Assembly (NCBI RefSeq): GCF_947498635.1
Contig: NZ_CANMKV010000015.1
Location: forward strand, 1-64,000
Source: an uncultured Microbulbifer sp.
GTDB lineage: Bacteria; Pseudomonadota; Gammaproteobacteria; Pseudomonadales; Cellvibrionaceae
DNA length: 64,000 nucleotides
Direction of reading: 5' to 3'
This document shows, in pieces, positions 38,665 to 47,762 of this stretch; position 1 is the stretch's first letter, and each line of letters starts with the position of its first letter. Made by a program: the position numbers and the translations under genes. The notes beneath the pieces were generated by a model. It made no database searches and had not been told where the DNA came from. It saw only the letters and a list, made by a program, of their open reading frames with translations.

Positions 38665-39738
38665 GTGACGAAAAAAGTAATGATTCTGCCGGGCGACGGT
38701 ATTGGTCCGGAAATTGTCGAGCAGGCGATGGCGGTGTTGGAGGTCGCGGCGGAAAAATACAAGCTGGCGTTGAGCTTGCAGCAGGGCTTGATTGGCGGCG
38801 CCAGCCTAGATGCCCACGGTGAACCTCTCACCGATGACACACTCAGAGCCGCGGGTGACTGCGATGCGGTGTTGCTCGGCGCTGTCGGGGGCCCACAGTG
38901 GGATACCCTAGAGCGGGAAATCCGCCCGGAGAAGGGCCTGCTGAAAATCCGCAGCGGTCTCGGTCTCTATGCCAACTTGCGCCCGGCGATTCTCTACCCG
39001 CAGCTGGCCGAAGCCTCCTCGCTCAAACCGGAGGTGGTCGCCGGGCTGGATATTTTGATTGTGCGTGAACTCACCGGCGGTATTTATTTCGGCGAACCCC
39101 GCGGCATCCGCACCCTGGAGAATGGTGAGCGGCAGGGCTTCAACACCTACGTGTACAGCGAATCGGAGATTGAGCGTATCGCGCGCTCGGCCTTCGAGGC
39201 GGCGCAAAAGCGCAATGGCAAGCTCTGCTCGGTCGATAAGGCCAACGTATTGGAGGTGACGGTGCTCTGGCGCGAAGTACTGGATCGCCTAGCGCCGGAA
39301 TATCCGGATGTAGAATTGACCCATATGTATGTCGACAATGCCGCCATGCAGCTGGTGCGCGCACCCAAGCAGTTCGATGTGATAGTGACCGGCAATATGT
39401 TTGGCGACATCCTCTCCGATGCCGCCGCCATGCTCACCGGTTCTATCGGTATGCTGCCGTCCGCCTCCCTGAATGAAAATGGTTTCGGCCTCTACGAACC
39501 CTGCCACGGCTCCGCGCCGGATATTGCCGGGCAGGGGATTGCCAACCCGCTTGCCACTATTTTGTCCGCGGCCATGATGCTGCGCTATTCCCTAAATATG
39601 GGAGAGGCGGCAGATGCCATTGAGGCGGCGGTGAGCAAAGTGTTGGAGCAGGGGCTGCGCACTGCGGATATTTACACCGATGGCTGCCGCAAAGTCTCGA
39701 CCAAGGAGATGGGTGCGGCCGTTGTCGCTGCTCTCTAA
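38665..39738 (+). CDS. leuB: 3-isopropylmalate dehydrogenase
   Basis: The start is GTG 38665 ([20 protein letters not shown]), with AAAAGGAAA directly upstream; an upstream in-frame ATG would overlap leuD and is rejected. The 357-residue enzyme has GDGIGPEI, the substrate arginines in [28 protein letters not shown], and metal aspartates in [15 protein letters not shown]. It oxidises 3-isopropylmalate with NAD in leucine synthesis. The 3' end forms half of a perfect 14-bp stem-loop. Confidence 0.97.
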   Translation: MTKKVMILPGDGIGPEIVEQAMAVLEVAAEKYKLALSLQQGLIGGASLDAHGEPLTDDTLRAAGDCDAVLLGAVGGPQWDTLEREIRPEKGLLKIRSGLGLYANLRPAILYPQLAEASSLKPEVVAGLDILIVRELTGGIYFGEPRGIRTLENGERQGFNTYVYSESEIERIARSAFEAAQKRNGKLCSVDKANVLEVTVLWREVLDRLAPEYPDVELTHMYVDNAAMQLVRAPKQFDVIVTGNMFGDILSDAAAMLTGSIGMLPSASLNENGFGLYEPCHGSAPDIAGQGIANPLATILSAAMMLRYSLNMGEAADAIEAAVSKVLEQGLRTADIYTDGCRKVSTKEMGAAVVAAL

Positions 39739-39755
39739 GCGGCGACAACGGCCGC
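39715..39755 (+). terminator. perfect 14-bp stem-loop at the leuB 3' end
   Basis: GCGGCCGTTGTCGC (39715-39728) pairs fully with GCGACAACGGCCGC (39742-39755). The leuB stop codon lies in the loop. There is no T run, so it is more likely an mRNA 3'-end stabiliser or Rho-linked element than an intrinsic terminator. Confidence 0.6.
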
Positions 39756-39845
39756 TATATTCACCATTACATCAAATTCGCTATTACGCTATCGCGCCGC
39801 TTTCCCGGTGGCGCACTCTAATCACATCATAAATAGGACAAGGCA

Positions 39846-40961
39846 ATGCAAAAGATAGGTTTTATCGGCTGGCGGGGTATGGTCGGCTCGGTATTACTGG
39901 AACGCATGCGCGCAGAGGGTGACTTTGCGCATATCGCTGAACCGATCTTCTTCTCCACTTCCAATGCCGGCGGTAAGGCGCCGGATATCGGTTGTGAATT
40001 GCCGCCCCTCGGCGACGCTTATGATATCGATGCGTTAGCGACGCTGGATGCGATTGTCAGTTGCCAGGGGGGCGACTACACCAAAGAGGTTTTCCCCCGG
40101 CTGCGCGAAGCCGGCTGGCAGGGCCATTGGATCGATGCGGCATCCAGCCTGCGCATGCAGGAAGATGCGGTGATCGTGCTGGACCCGGTCAACCGCGACG
40201 TTATTGATCGCGCGATCGCTGCGGGGCAAAAGAATTTTATCGGCGGCAACTGTACGGTAAGCCTGATGCTGATGGCCCTGGGTGGGCTGTTCAAAGCGGA
40301 CCTTGTCGAGTGGGTCAGTGCCATGACCTACCAAGCCGCCAGTGGTGCCGGTGCGCAGAATATGCGCGAGCTGATTGCGCAGATGGGCGCGATTCGTGAC
40401 GGTGTGGCCCCTGAACTGGAAAACCCAGCCAGCGCTATTTTGGATATCGATCGCAAGGTGGTTGCGGATATGCGCTCGGCAGAATTCCCCACCGCGCAGT
40501 TTGGCGCTCCACTGGCTGGCAGTCTGCTGCCCTGGATCGATACCCAGCTGGAGAGCGGCCAGAGTCGCGAAGAGTGGAAGGCCGAGGTGGAGGCCAACAA
40601 GATTCTGCAGACGCAGAGCCCGATCCCGGTGGATGGTACCTGTGTGCGTATCGGCGCTATGCGCTGCCACAGCCAGGCGTTCACGGTAAAACTGAAAAAA
40701 GATCTGCCACTTGCCGATATCGAGCAACGGCTGAATAGTGCCAATGACTGGGTCAATGTTGTACCCAATACGCGCGAGGCCACTTTGCAACAGCTGACGC
40801 CGACGGCGGTAACCGGCAAACTGGATATTCCAGTGGGGCGCCTGCGTAAGCTGAGTATGGGACCTGAGTACTTGAACGCCTTTACCGTGGGGGATCAGTT
40901 GCTCTGGGGGGCGGCCGAGCCGCTGCGCCGCATCCTGCTGATTTTGCTCGGTAAGCTGTAA
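39846..40961 (+). CDS. asd: aspartate-semialdehyde dehydrogenase
   Basis: A 371-residue enzyme. N-terminal NADP loop [18 protein letters not shown], catalytic Cys in [12 protein letters not shown] (about residue 135), and the acid/base region [14 protein letters not shown] (about residue 265). This length and GWRGMVGS mark the proteobacterial type I form. It makes aspartate-semialdehyde for Lys/Met/Thr and cell-wall diaminopimelate. It follows leuB and is followed by a partial hairpin and the paralog usg. Confidence 0.96.
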   Translation: MQKIGFIGWRGMVGSVLLERMRAEGDFAHIAEPIFFSTSNAGGKAPDIGCELPPLGDAYDIDALATLDAIVSCQGGDYTKEVFPRLREAGWQGHWIDAASSLRMQEDAVIVLDPVNRDVIDRAIAAGQKNFIGGNCTVSLMLMALGGLFKADLVEWVSAMTYQAASGAGAQNMRELIAQMGAIRDGVAPELENPASAILDIDRKVVADMRSAEFPTAQFGAPLAGSLLPWIDTQLESGQSREEWKAEVEANKILQTQSPIPVDGTCVRIGAMRCHSQAFTVKLKKDLPLADIEQRLNSANDWVNVVPNTREATLQQLTPTAVTGKLDIPVGRLRKLSMGPEYLNAFTVGDQLLWGAAEPLRRILLILLGKL

Positions 40962-41051
40962 CTGGTACGGCTTGGCATAAGTCCTCTGGCGGCGCATATT
41001 TCAGTGCTTGTTAATAGAGGACATTTTGCCAAGCTGTGAACCCGATCAACT

Positions 41052-41085
41052 AAAAAGCTGCTACTGGTTGTCATAGCGGCTTTTT
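41052..41085 (+). terminator. probable terminator after asd
   Basis: AAAAAGCTGCTA and TAGCGGCTTTTT form an interrupted stem ending in five T residues. It lies 90 bases beyond asd and 68 before usg. Confidence 0.6.
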
Positions 41086-41152
41086 CGATTTTCCCCCATG
41101 GGTATAATCGCCCCCTCATTTTTTCCTTTCCAACTCAACGAAGTGAATAGTC

Positions 41153-42148
41153 ATGTCCGAATCCACCCGCGAACTGGTCATTGTCGGTGTCGATAACGCC
41201 GCCTTTGCCCCTCTGCTGGAAATCCTGGAGGAGCGGGAAATCATCACCGCTGAGCAGCTGCGTTTGCTGGAGAGCGAGGAGCGCGAGGTGGACCCGCAGG
41301 TATTTGCCAATCGCAGTATCTCTGTGCAGCCCCTGGAAAAATTCACCTTTGCCGAGGGGCAGGTAGTAATACTGTTGGAAGCCAGTGATGCGATCGCCGC
41401 GGCGATGGGCAGCGCTGAAAGCAGTGGCGCCTGGGTTGTGGATGCGGCAAACAATACCCGCGGGGATGAAAGCGTCGCTTTAATCCATCCCGCCTTCAAT
41501 AGTGCGGAACTCTCCAGTGTGGAACGCCGTATCGTAGCACTGCCCAGTGCTGGTGCGGCCATGGTGGCCGAAGTTCTATTGCCCTTGGCAGAACAGCTGC
41601 AAGGGGTTGAGGTTCAGCTCAACCAGCCGGTATCAGCCTTGGGTAAAGCCGCCATTGACTCTACAGCGGCGCAGACCGCGCGTATGTTCAGTGGCCAGGA
41701 TGCAGAAGTTGATCCGGCCATCGGCCATCGACTCGCCTTTAATCAACTCAGCGCCAGTGAAGCCCTGCTCGCCAGCGGTCACACCCTCGGAGAGCTGACC
41801 CTGATTCACGACCTGCGTCGCCTACTCGGTGAAAATGTTGCCGTGGATGCCGGTATTAACACGGTTTCCGTCTTCCACGGTCAGTTAGCCAATCTGGGTA
41901 TCGTTTTGCGCGAAGAGGTCGACCTGGGGAAAGTACGCGCGCTGCTGGCGAATGGTACGCGCCTGAAGTTGGCGGAGCAGCCCTCGGCGGAAAATGCCGT
42001 GGGAAGTGACGTGACGATCATCGGCCGTTTGCGTCAAAGTCTCCTCAGCAAGCGACAGTTAAACCTCAGTGCAGTGTCCGACAACCTGCGCAAGGATGTT
42101 GCTATCAACTGTGCGCAAATTGCTCACTTGTTGCTAAAAAACTACTGA
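41153..42148 (+). CDS. usg: USG-1-like protein, non-catalytic paralog of Asd
   Basis: A 331-residue member of the Asd fold family. The dimerisation/semialdehyde domain is recognisable (GVEVQLNQPVSALGKAAIDS, FNQLSA, DAGINTVSVFHGQLANLGIV). At the catalytic Cys position (GNCTV in Asd) it reads ALPSAGAAMVAEVL, so no thiol nucleophile is present. The NADP loop is also replaced (IVGVDNAAFAP). It occupies the position of PA3116 between asd and fimV. It is presumably non-enzymatic; function unknown. Confidence 0.85.
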   Translation: MSESTRELVIVGVDNAAFAPLLEILEEREIITAEQLRLLESEEREVDPQVFANRSISVQPLEKFTFAEGQVVILLEASDAIAAAMGSAESSGAWVVDAANNTRGDESVALIHPAFNSAELSSVERRIVALPSAGAAMVAEVLLPLAEQLQGVEVQLNQPVSALGKAAIDSTAAQTARMFSGQDAEVDPAIGHRLAFNQLSASEALLASGHTLGELTLIHDLRRLLGENVAVDAGINTVSVFHGQLANLGIVLREEVDLGKVRALLANGTRLKLAEQPSAENAVGSDVTIIGRLRQSLLSKRQLNLSAVSDNLRKDVAINCAQIAHLLLKNY

Positions 42149-42345
42149 TATTTAATACTTAGCCGCCATAGTGAAGGTGTAATCTTAACTTTGGTCCGGC
42201 TGTGAGTGGCGAGATATTCGTCGCAGTTGGTGGCCGTCGCTACGGCGGTCAAATAGTCGAACGATTACCGTTCAGTAATGGGGATTTTCTGAAGGCGCGC
42301 TTTTCGGAAGCCCTGGGAAGATTCTAACAATAAAGGGAATCGGAT

Positions 42346-45300
42346 ATGCGTGTGCGTAAGTTGGCACTTGCAGTTGGTCTAGTCGGTGCAATGGGAAGCA
42401 ACGCGACTCTGGCGCTCGGACTGGGGGAGATCAAACTCAACTCCACCCTTAATCAGCCGCTCAATGCGGAAATTGGCCTGCTGCAAACACGCGGCCTGGA
42501 TGATAGTGAGATCAAAGTACGCCTGGCGGGGCCGGATGAATTTGATCGCGCGGGTGTGGAGCGCTCCTACCTACTCACCTCACTGCGTTTTGATGTGGAT
42601 TACTCGAGCGGCAAGCCGGTGGTCCGTATCACCAGCCGTGAACCGATCCGCGAACCTTTTCTGAACTTCCTGGTGGAAACCCGCTGGCCCAGTGGGCGCC
42701 TGCTCAGGGAATACACCTTGCTGATGGATTTGCCGGCGTTCTCACCGAGCGCTGCCCCACAGCCGGTGCGCGCTGCCGAGCGCGAGCGCCAACAAGTGCG
42801 CCGCGATACCCAGACGCAAAGGCCTGCGCCGCGCCCGGCACAGCCCGTAGAGCAGCCGGTTGCCCAGCCCGAGGTGGAGCAGCCCAGCGAGCCCCCGGCT
42901 GTAGAACAGCCCGAGCCGGTGCGCCGTCAGCCCCAGCGCGCCTCTGCGGATAACCGTAATAGCAGCCAGGTGTACGGCCCGGTTTCTTCCGCCGACACTC
43001 TCTGGGCAATTGCCCTGCAAAATCGTGCCAACGGCGAATTTTCCGTGCAGCAGACCATGCTGGCAATTCAGCGTCTGAACCCCGAAGCCTTTATCAACGG
43101 CAATATCAACCTGCTGAAGAAAGGTGCGGTGCTACGCCTGCCCAATAGCGATGATCTGCGCAGCTTGAGTCTCACCGACGCAATTTCCGAGGTGGCCCAG
43201 CAAAATGACTCCTGGCGCCAGCGCAATGGCGCCGAAGAGGTCGCCACGGCTGCGCCCTTGGATGCGCGCCCCGTGGAAGAAGAGCGCGTTGCCAGCAGTG
43301 AGATTGAAGGCCGTGTAAGCCTGGCGGCCCCCGGCGACAATGAATCGGTAACGTCAGGTTCCGGTAGCGGTGCCGAGGACAGTGAGGCGCTGGAAGGTGA
43401 TCTGACCGTAGCCGAGGAAGAGCTGGATAAAACCGAGCTGGAAAACACCGAGCTGCGCGAGCGCATCGCCGAACTCGATGAGCAGATCGATACCATGGAG
43501 TCTCTGGTTGAGGTCTCCAGTGAAGAGATGCGGGCGGTTCAGCTCGCCGCAGAGATGTCCGCCGAGAGTACCGATGTCGATAGTGCGGAAATGGCCCCTG
43601 GGCTGGATGACTCCCTTGCCGACGAGTCTCTGGACGACGCAGTTGATGAGCTCGAAACGGAGACTGTCGCCGAAGAGCCGGAATCGCGCAATCGCGTAGT
43701 CTCTGTACAGACTCAGCCCGAGCCCACTTTGATGGAAAAGCTCGGCGATAATCTGCAGTTAATCGGTATTGGCGCTGGCGGTTTGCTGGTGGGGCTGTTT
43801 GGCTTCTTTACCTGGCGCCGCCGCAAGGCCGAGCAGGAGGCTGAGCAGCAGTTGGAGCAGCAGATGGCAGCGGAGGCATCGCCACTGCATCTGCCCGAGG
43901 AGAGCGCTGCAGAGGATGAAACCCTCGCTGCAGTGGAGAGTATGGAAGCCAATGATGCTTTCGATCTCAGTGATTTGGGCGATGTGGGCACCGACGACCC
44001 TATTTCCGAGGCGGAAATCCACCTGTCTCTGGGGCAGTACGAAGAAGCTGAAAGTAAGCTGCTGCTGGGGCTGGAAAAAGACCCCCAGGTAGTGGATGCG
44101 CGCCTGATGCTCATGGAGGTTTACGCCCACAACCAGGATATTGAGAAGTTCGACGATCACTATATTCAGCTGCTCGCTATTAGTGACGGTCCCGTCGCAG
44201 ACCGTGCTGCACGCCTGCGCGAAACCATAGCCGGCGCACCGGATTTCGAGGCGCCGTCAATGGATTTCTCCAGTGAATCCCTGGAGGCCGCTCAACTTGA
44301 TGATATCGGTGCTTCTCTGGAGGAGGATTTCTCCATTGTGGAACCGGTCCACTCACCGGTGGAAGCGCTGGACGGTGACAATTCGTTGCTCGACGACCTC
44401 ACAATGAATTTGACCCTGGACGATGAGAAAGCCGATGGCGATGTCGCTCAGGACCTATCGCTCGACCTGGACGATGCTTTTATAGAGCCGGCTCTGGATT
44501 CGGCTGACGCTGTCGATCTGGATAGTGAATTCAATCTCGATGACCTGGACCTCAACAGCGCTCTGGATACCGATGCGCTGCAGGATCCGTCACAGGCCGA
44601 CGGTGAATTGAACCTCGATGATCTCGACCTGGGAGAGCTGGATCTCGGCGATCTCAATAGCGGCGAAACCGATGAGTTTTCCCTGCAGGAGTCGGCGGTA
44701 GAAGACCTCTCTGAAGGCACCGGTGAGGCGGAAGGGGGGCTGGCGCCGATCGATTACGATACCTCTGAGCTGGACCTGGACACTCTGGAAATGAGTGCTG
44801 CCGGCAGCGATGAGGCCTCAGACGATGCGTTTGTGGCCGAGCCTGAACCGGCGGAAAAGAGCCGTTCTGGCGGCACAATTGGCGGTTTAGACTTCGAGTT
44901 GGATCTCTCCATGATGGAAGAGAGCGCTCAGGCGTTGCAGGCTGAGGGGGTCGCTGCGGTCGAGGGTGATCTTCAGGCCCAGGACGAACTGTCATTGGAG
45001 GCATTCTCCGACAGCGATCTGGATATGATTGGCTCCGGGCTGGACGACGAGTTGGATCTCGATAGTATCGATCTCGATGATATTGCCGGTGATCTGGCCG
45101 CGCCAGACTCCCTGGAAGTCGATACCGCGGTCTCCGCGGCAGAGAACCCCGAGATCGCAGGGTTGCCATTAGAAGACGACCTCGACTTTGATCTGGCTTC
45201 TCTGGAAGCTTCGGGAGAGGCCCTGTCTATGGGGGAGGGCGCTGTTGACGAAGCTTTTTCTCTCGAAGATGAGCTGGCTCTGATCGATGAATCCACTGAC

Positions 45301-45636
45301 GGCGACCTTGCGGTGACAGCCGAGTTGGGCGTCGATACGGAACTCGAGCTGGAAACGGCCGTAACTCAGGCCCAAGCTGTAGAGGCGACCGTTGCCCAGC
45401 AGCAGGTTGCCGAGTCGGAGTTTGCCGGCCTCGATTTCAATCTGGAGAGTGATCTCAATTCCGAACTGAGTCTGCTGGAAGGCGGTGACGAAATGGGGAC
45501 CAAGCTGGAGCTGGCTCAGGCCTACATGGATATGGGTGACACAGAGGGGGCCAGGGATATCCTCAAAGAAGTGACCCAGGATGGCAGTGGCGAACACAAG
45601 AGCCGTGCCGAAGAAATGCTGGAGCGCATGGTGTAA
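42346..45636 (+). CDS. fimV: FimV, polar landmark/type IV pilus assembly protein
   Basis: A 1096-residue protein. The order is signal peptide (MRVRKLALAVGLVGAMGSNA, cleavage near ALALG), FimV N-domain (LGEIKLNSTLNQPLNAEIGL), a Pro/Gln-rich linker (about 130-200), and a LysM peptidoglycan-binding domain (about 209-266, SSADTLWAIALQNRANGEF). A coiled coil (about 355-390), one transmembrane helix (LQLIGIGAGGLLVGLFGFFTW, about 468-488) and a very acidic repetitive cytoplasmic region (LDLDDLDLN-type) follow. The C-terminal FimV TPR domain is TKLELAQAYMDMGDTEGARD. FimV organises the cell pole, pili and type II secretion in pseudomonads. Confidence 0.95.
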   Translation: MRVRKLALAVGLVGAMGSNATLALGLGEIKLNSTLNQPLNAEIGLLQTRGLDDSEIKVRLAGPDEFDRAGVERSYLLTSLRFDVDYSSGKPVVRITSREPIREPFLNFLVETRWPSGRLLREYTLLMDLPAFSPSAAPQPVRAAERERQQVRRDTQTQRPAPRPAQPVEQPVAQPEVEQPSEPPAVEQPEPVRRQPQRASADNRNSSQVYGPVSSADTLWAIALQNRANGEFSVQQTMLAIQRLNPEAFINGNINLLKKGAVLRLPNSDDLRSLSLTDAISEVAQQNDSWRQRNGAEEVATAAPLDARPVEEERVASSEIEGRVSLAAPGDNESVTSGSGSGAEDSEALEGDLTVAEEELDKTELENTELRERIAELDEQIDTMESLVEVSSEEMRAVQLAAEMSAESTDVDSAEMAPGLDDSLADESLDDAVDELETETVAEEPESRNRVVSVQTQPEPTLMEKLGDNLQLIGIGAGGLLVGLFGFFTWRRRKAEQEAEQQLEQQMAAEASPLHLPEESAAEDETLAAVESMEANDAFDLSDLGDVGTDDPISEAEIHLSLGQYEEAESKLLLGLEKDPQVVDARLMLMEVYAHNQDIEKFDDHYIQLLAISDGPVADRAARLRETIAGAPDFEAPSMDFSSESLEAAQLDDIGASLEEDFSIVEPVHSPVEALDGDNSLLDDLTMNLTLDDEKADGDVAQDLSLDLDDAFIEPALDSADAVDLDSEFNLDDLDLNSALDTDALQDPSQADGELNLDDLDLGELDLGDLNSGETDEFSLQESAVEDLSEGTGEAEGGLAPIDYDTSELDLDTLEMSAAGSDEASDDAFVAEPEPAEKSRSGGTIGGLDFELDLSMMEESAQALQAEGVAAVEGDLQAQDELSLEAFSDSDLDMIGSGLDDELDLDSIDLDDIAGDLAAPDSLEVDTAVSAAENPEIAGLPLEDDLDFDLASLEASGEALSMGEGAVDEAFSLEDELALIDESTDGDLAVTAELGVDTELELETAVTQAQAVEATVAQQQVAESEFAGLDFNLESDLNSELSLLEGGDEMGTKLELAQAYMDMGDTEGARDILKEVTQDGSGEHKSRAEEMLERMV

Positions 45637-45657
45637 GTACCCTGCTCACTCCGCTAA

Positions 45658-45688
45658 AAAAACCTCGCACTGGCTGCGAGGTTTTTTT
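45658..45688 (+). terminator. intrinsic terminator of fimV
   Basis: AACCTCGCA-CTGGC-TGCGAGGTT with seven T residues lies about 25 bases after the fimV stop. Confidence 0.9.
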
Positions 45689-45805
45689 ATGTTGTCGGGC
45701 AATCCCCGGCGCACCCCTGGTCGACAGTGACGTGGCTGGGTTACAGGTTTTATTGGCGTGGGCCACTGGGTATTGTGGCGGCGCACATTGAGTGATCTTG
45801 CTGAT

Positions 45806-46699
45806 ATGACGCAGGCGACAGAGCGCGAATATATTTACAAAGCCAACGGTGAGGTCCCTCCCGGTGAACAGTTGCCCGAGGGATTGCGCCGCATTGCCCT
45901 CGGTATTGAATATTGTGGTGCGCGGCTGCACGGCTTTCAGAAACAGAAGTCTGCAGCGGAAACCGTGCAGGCGCACCTTGAGCGGGCCCTGTCGGCCATC
46001 GCCGTGGAGCCTGTTACTCTGGTTTGTGCGGGGCGCACCGACGCGGGGGTACATGCGACCAACCAGGTTATTCATTTTGATACCTATGCCCAGCGCCCTG
46101 GCCGCGCCTGGGTTCAAGGGGTAAATACCAAGTTGCCGGATTCGGTGCGGGTGCGTTGGGCCCAGGAGATGCCCGCGCAGTTTCACGCGCGCTTTTCCGC
46201 TTTTGCGCGCAGCTACCGCTACCTGATTCACAGCGCGCCAACCCGCTCGGCACACAGTGCAGCAGAAGTAACCTGGACCCAGCACCCGCTGGACCTAGAG
46301 GCTATGCGCGCGGGGGCGAAGCACCTGTTTGGTCGTCACGATTTCAGCAGCTTTCGCGCTTCACAGTGCCAGGCGAAAAGCCCAGTGCGAGAGATCACTC
46401 GCCTGGATATCGCCCCTGTGGGCCCGCTAATTGTGCTGGAGGTGAGCGCCAATGCTTTTTTGCATCACATGGTGCGCAATATCACCGGTGCGCTGATGGC
46501 GGTGGGGCGCGGAGAGCGTCGCCCCGGCTGGGTACAGGAGGTGTTGGCACAGCGCGATCGCTCTGCTGCCGGGGTCACTGCGCCGCCATTTGGACTGTAC
46601 CTGGTGGATGTGCAGTATCCGCCGGAGTTTACATTGCCGGTGAAGGAACCGGGGCCCCTGTTAGTGCCCCTGCCTCTCGGTTCGCTAGCGGTGAGCTGA
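45806..46699 (+). CDS. truA: tRNA pseudouridine(38-40) synthase
   Basis: The protein is about 297 residues from ATG 45806 (MTQATEREYIYKANGEVPPG). A further in-frame ATG at 45758 is less likely. The conserved core begins LRRIALGIEYCGARLHGFQK. Catalytic Asp is in VCAGRTDAGVHATNQVIHFD (about residue 83), and HHMVRNITGALMAVGRGE lies near the end. It modifies U38-U40 of the tRNA anticodon arm. The 30-residue N-terminal extension before the core and the absence of a Shine-Dalgarno sequence leave the start uncertain. Confidence 0.93.
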   Translation: MTQATEREYIYKANGEVPPGEQLPEGLRRIALGIEYCGARLHGFQKQKSAAETVQAHLERALSAIAVEPVTLVCAGRTDAGVHATNQVIHFDTYAQRPGRAWVQGVNTKLPDSVRVRWAQEMPAQFHARFSAFARSYRYLIHSAPTRSAHSAAEVTWTQHPLDLEAMRAGAKHLFGRHDFSSFRASQCQAKSPVREITRLDIAPVGPLIVLEVSANAFLHHMVRNITGALMAVGRGERRPGWVQEVLAQRDRSAAGVTAPPFGLYLVDVQYPPEFTLPVKEPGPLLVPLPLGSLAVS

Positions 46700-46840
46700 A
46701 GGCTGCTGGCGTACTTTCTCCGCCAGGCTTTGGATTCGGCTTTCACTGGGGTGACGCGCGTTTCGTACCAGGTATCAATCTGCTAGTATCCTGGGTTCCC
46801 TCATTTTTTGTTGGCCGCTCGGCTGGCTCCAGGTTAAGCG

Positions 46841-47452
46841 ATGCAAGTGAAGATTTGCGGCATCACCCGTATTGAAGATGCCCTTATGGCCGTTGAAGCA
46901 GGCGCGGATGCGCTGGGACTGGTGTTTTATAAGGCGAGTCCGCGCGCGATCGACCCACAGGCTGCCGCGGCTATCGCGGCGGCGATTTCCCCCTTCGTGA
47001 CCCTTACCGGCCTGTTTGTGGATGCCGCCCAAGGTGAAGTGGATCAAGTGTTGGAATCCGTGCCTCTCAACCTTTTGCAGTTTCACGGTGAGGAGGGGGC
47101 TCGCTATTGTGAGCAGTTCCGCAGACCCTATATCAAAGCCCTGCGTATGAAAGAGGGGCTGGATGTTATTGCCGCCATGGAGGCACATCCCAAGTCGCGC
47201 GGCTTTCTGCTGGATGCCTATCGCCCCGGAGTGCCCGGTGGCACCGGAGAGACTTTTGATTGGGATAGGGTGCCACAAAATAGTGGCCGCCCCATTGTCT
47301 TGGCGGGAGGTTTGACAGCCGCTAATGTGGCTGGCGCTATCGAGGCTGCGCGTCCCCAGAGCGTGGATGTCAGCGGTGGTGTGGAGCAAGGGCGGGGCGT
47401 TAAAGATCCGCAAAAAGTGGCTGCCTTTATTCGCGCGGCGAAGAGCAGCTAG
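46841..47452 (+). CDS. trpF: phosphoribosylanthranilate isomerase
   Basis: A 203-residue single-domain TIM barrel starting MQVKICGITRIEDALMAVEA. It has the catalytic Cys in KICGI and the catalytic Asp in LLDAYRPGVPGGTGETFDW (about residue 125). The C-terminal phosphate site VLAGGLTAANVAGAIEAA is followed by VDVSGGVE. It performs the Amadori rearrangement of tryptophan synthesis. It is monofunctional, not fused to trpC. It is followed by a 310-base gap with a tandem repeat before trpB. Confidence 0.96.
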   Translation: MQVKICGITRIEDALMAVEAGADALGLVFYKASPRAIDPQAAAAIAAAISPFVTLTGLFVDAAQGEVDQVLESVPLNLLQFHGEEGARYCEQFRRPYIKALRMKEGLDVIAAMEAHPKSRGFLLDAYRPGVPGGTGETFDWDRVPQNSGRPIVLAGGLTAANVAGAIEAARPQSVDVSGGVEQGRGVKDPQKVAAFIRAAKSS

Positions 47453-47487
47453 TCCGGGAGATTAAATAAAAGAAGCGACACAATGAG

Positions 47488-47589
47488 GTGCCGCTTGCCG
47501 GCAGGTCCGGCGCGAATCGGTGAATGCCAGCAGATCCGTGTATCTGTGCCAATATTGACCGGTGACGTTTAAAGTGTTCAGAAGAACAC
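47488..47589. repeat. trpF-trpB dispersed repeat, copy 1
   Basis: A roughly 102 bp unit, beginning GTGCCGCTTGCCGGCAGG and containing the core CAGCAGATCCGTGTATCTG, an imperfect hairpin. It is repeated directly at 47620-47722 with about 80 percent identity by eye. Its core also occurs at 52924-52955. Confidence 0.85.
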
Positions 47590-47619
47590 ATTCATTCAGA
47601 TTATTTGCGGCACATGGAT

Positions 47620-47722
47620 GTGTCGCCCGCCGGTAGGCCCGGCGCGAACCGTTCAATACCAGCAGATCCACGTATCTTCGCCGGTATTGGCCGGTGATGT
47701 TTAAGGGGTTCAAGAGGAACAC
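47620..47722. repeat. trpF-trpB dispersed repeat, copy 2
   Basis: Direct repeat of 47488-47589 with core CAGCAGATCCACGTATCTTC. It ends 40 bases before trpB. On the minus strand both copies translate to similar peptides ([24 protein letters not shown]), but no start or ribosome binding site supports a gene. Confidence 0.85.
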
Positions 47723-47762
47723 CTTAAACGGTAGGAAAAGAAACCCTTGTGATCGACGGAGT

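Noticed and set aside
40035-40997. 320-codon open frame on the minus strand
   Set aside because: It lies opposite asd, a clear gene, and shows no motif.
47488-47722. possible CRISPR array
   Set aside because: Only two long imperfect copies with a 30-base gap; no short regular repeats or cas genes.
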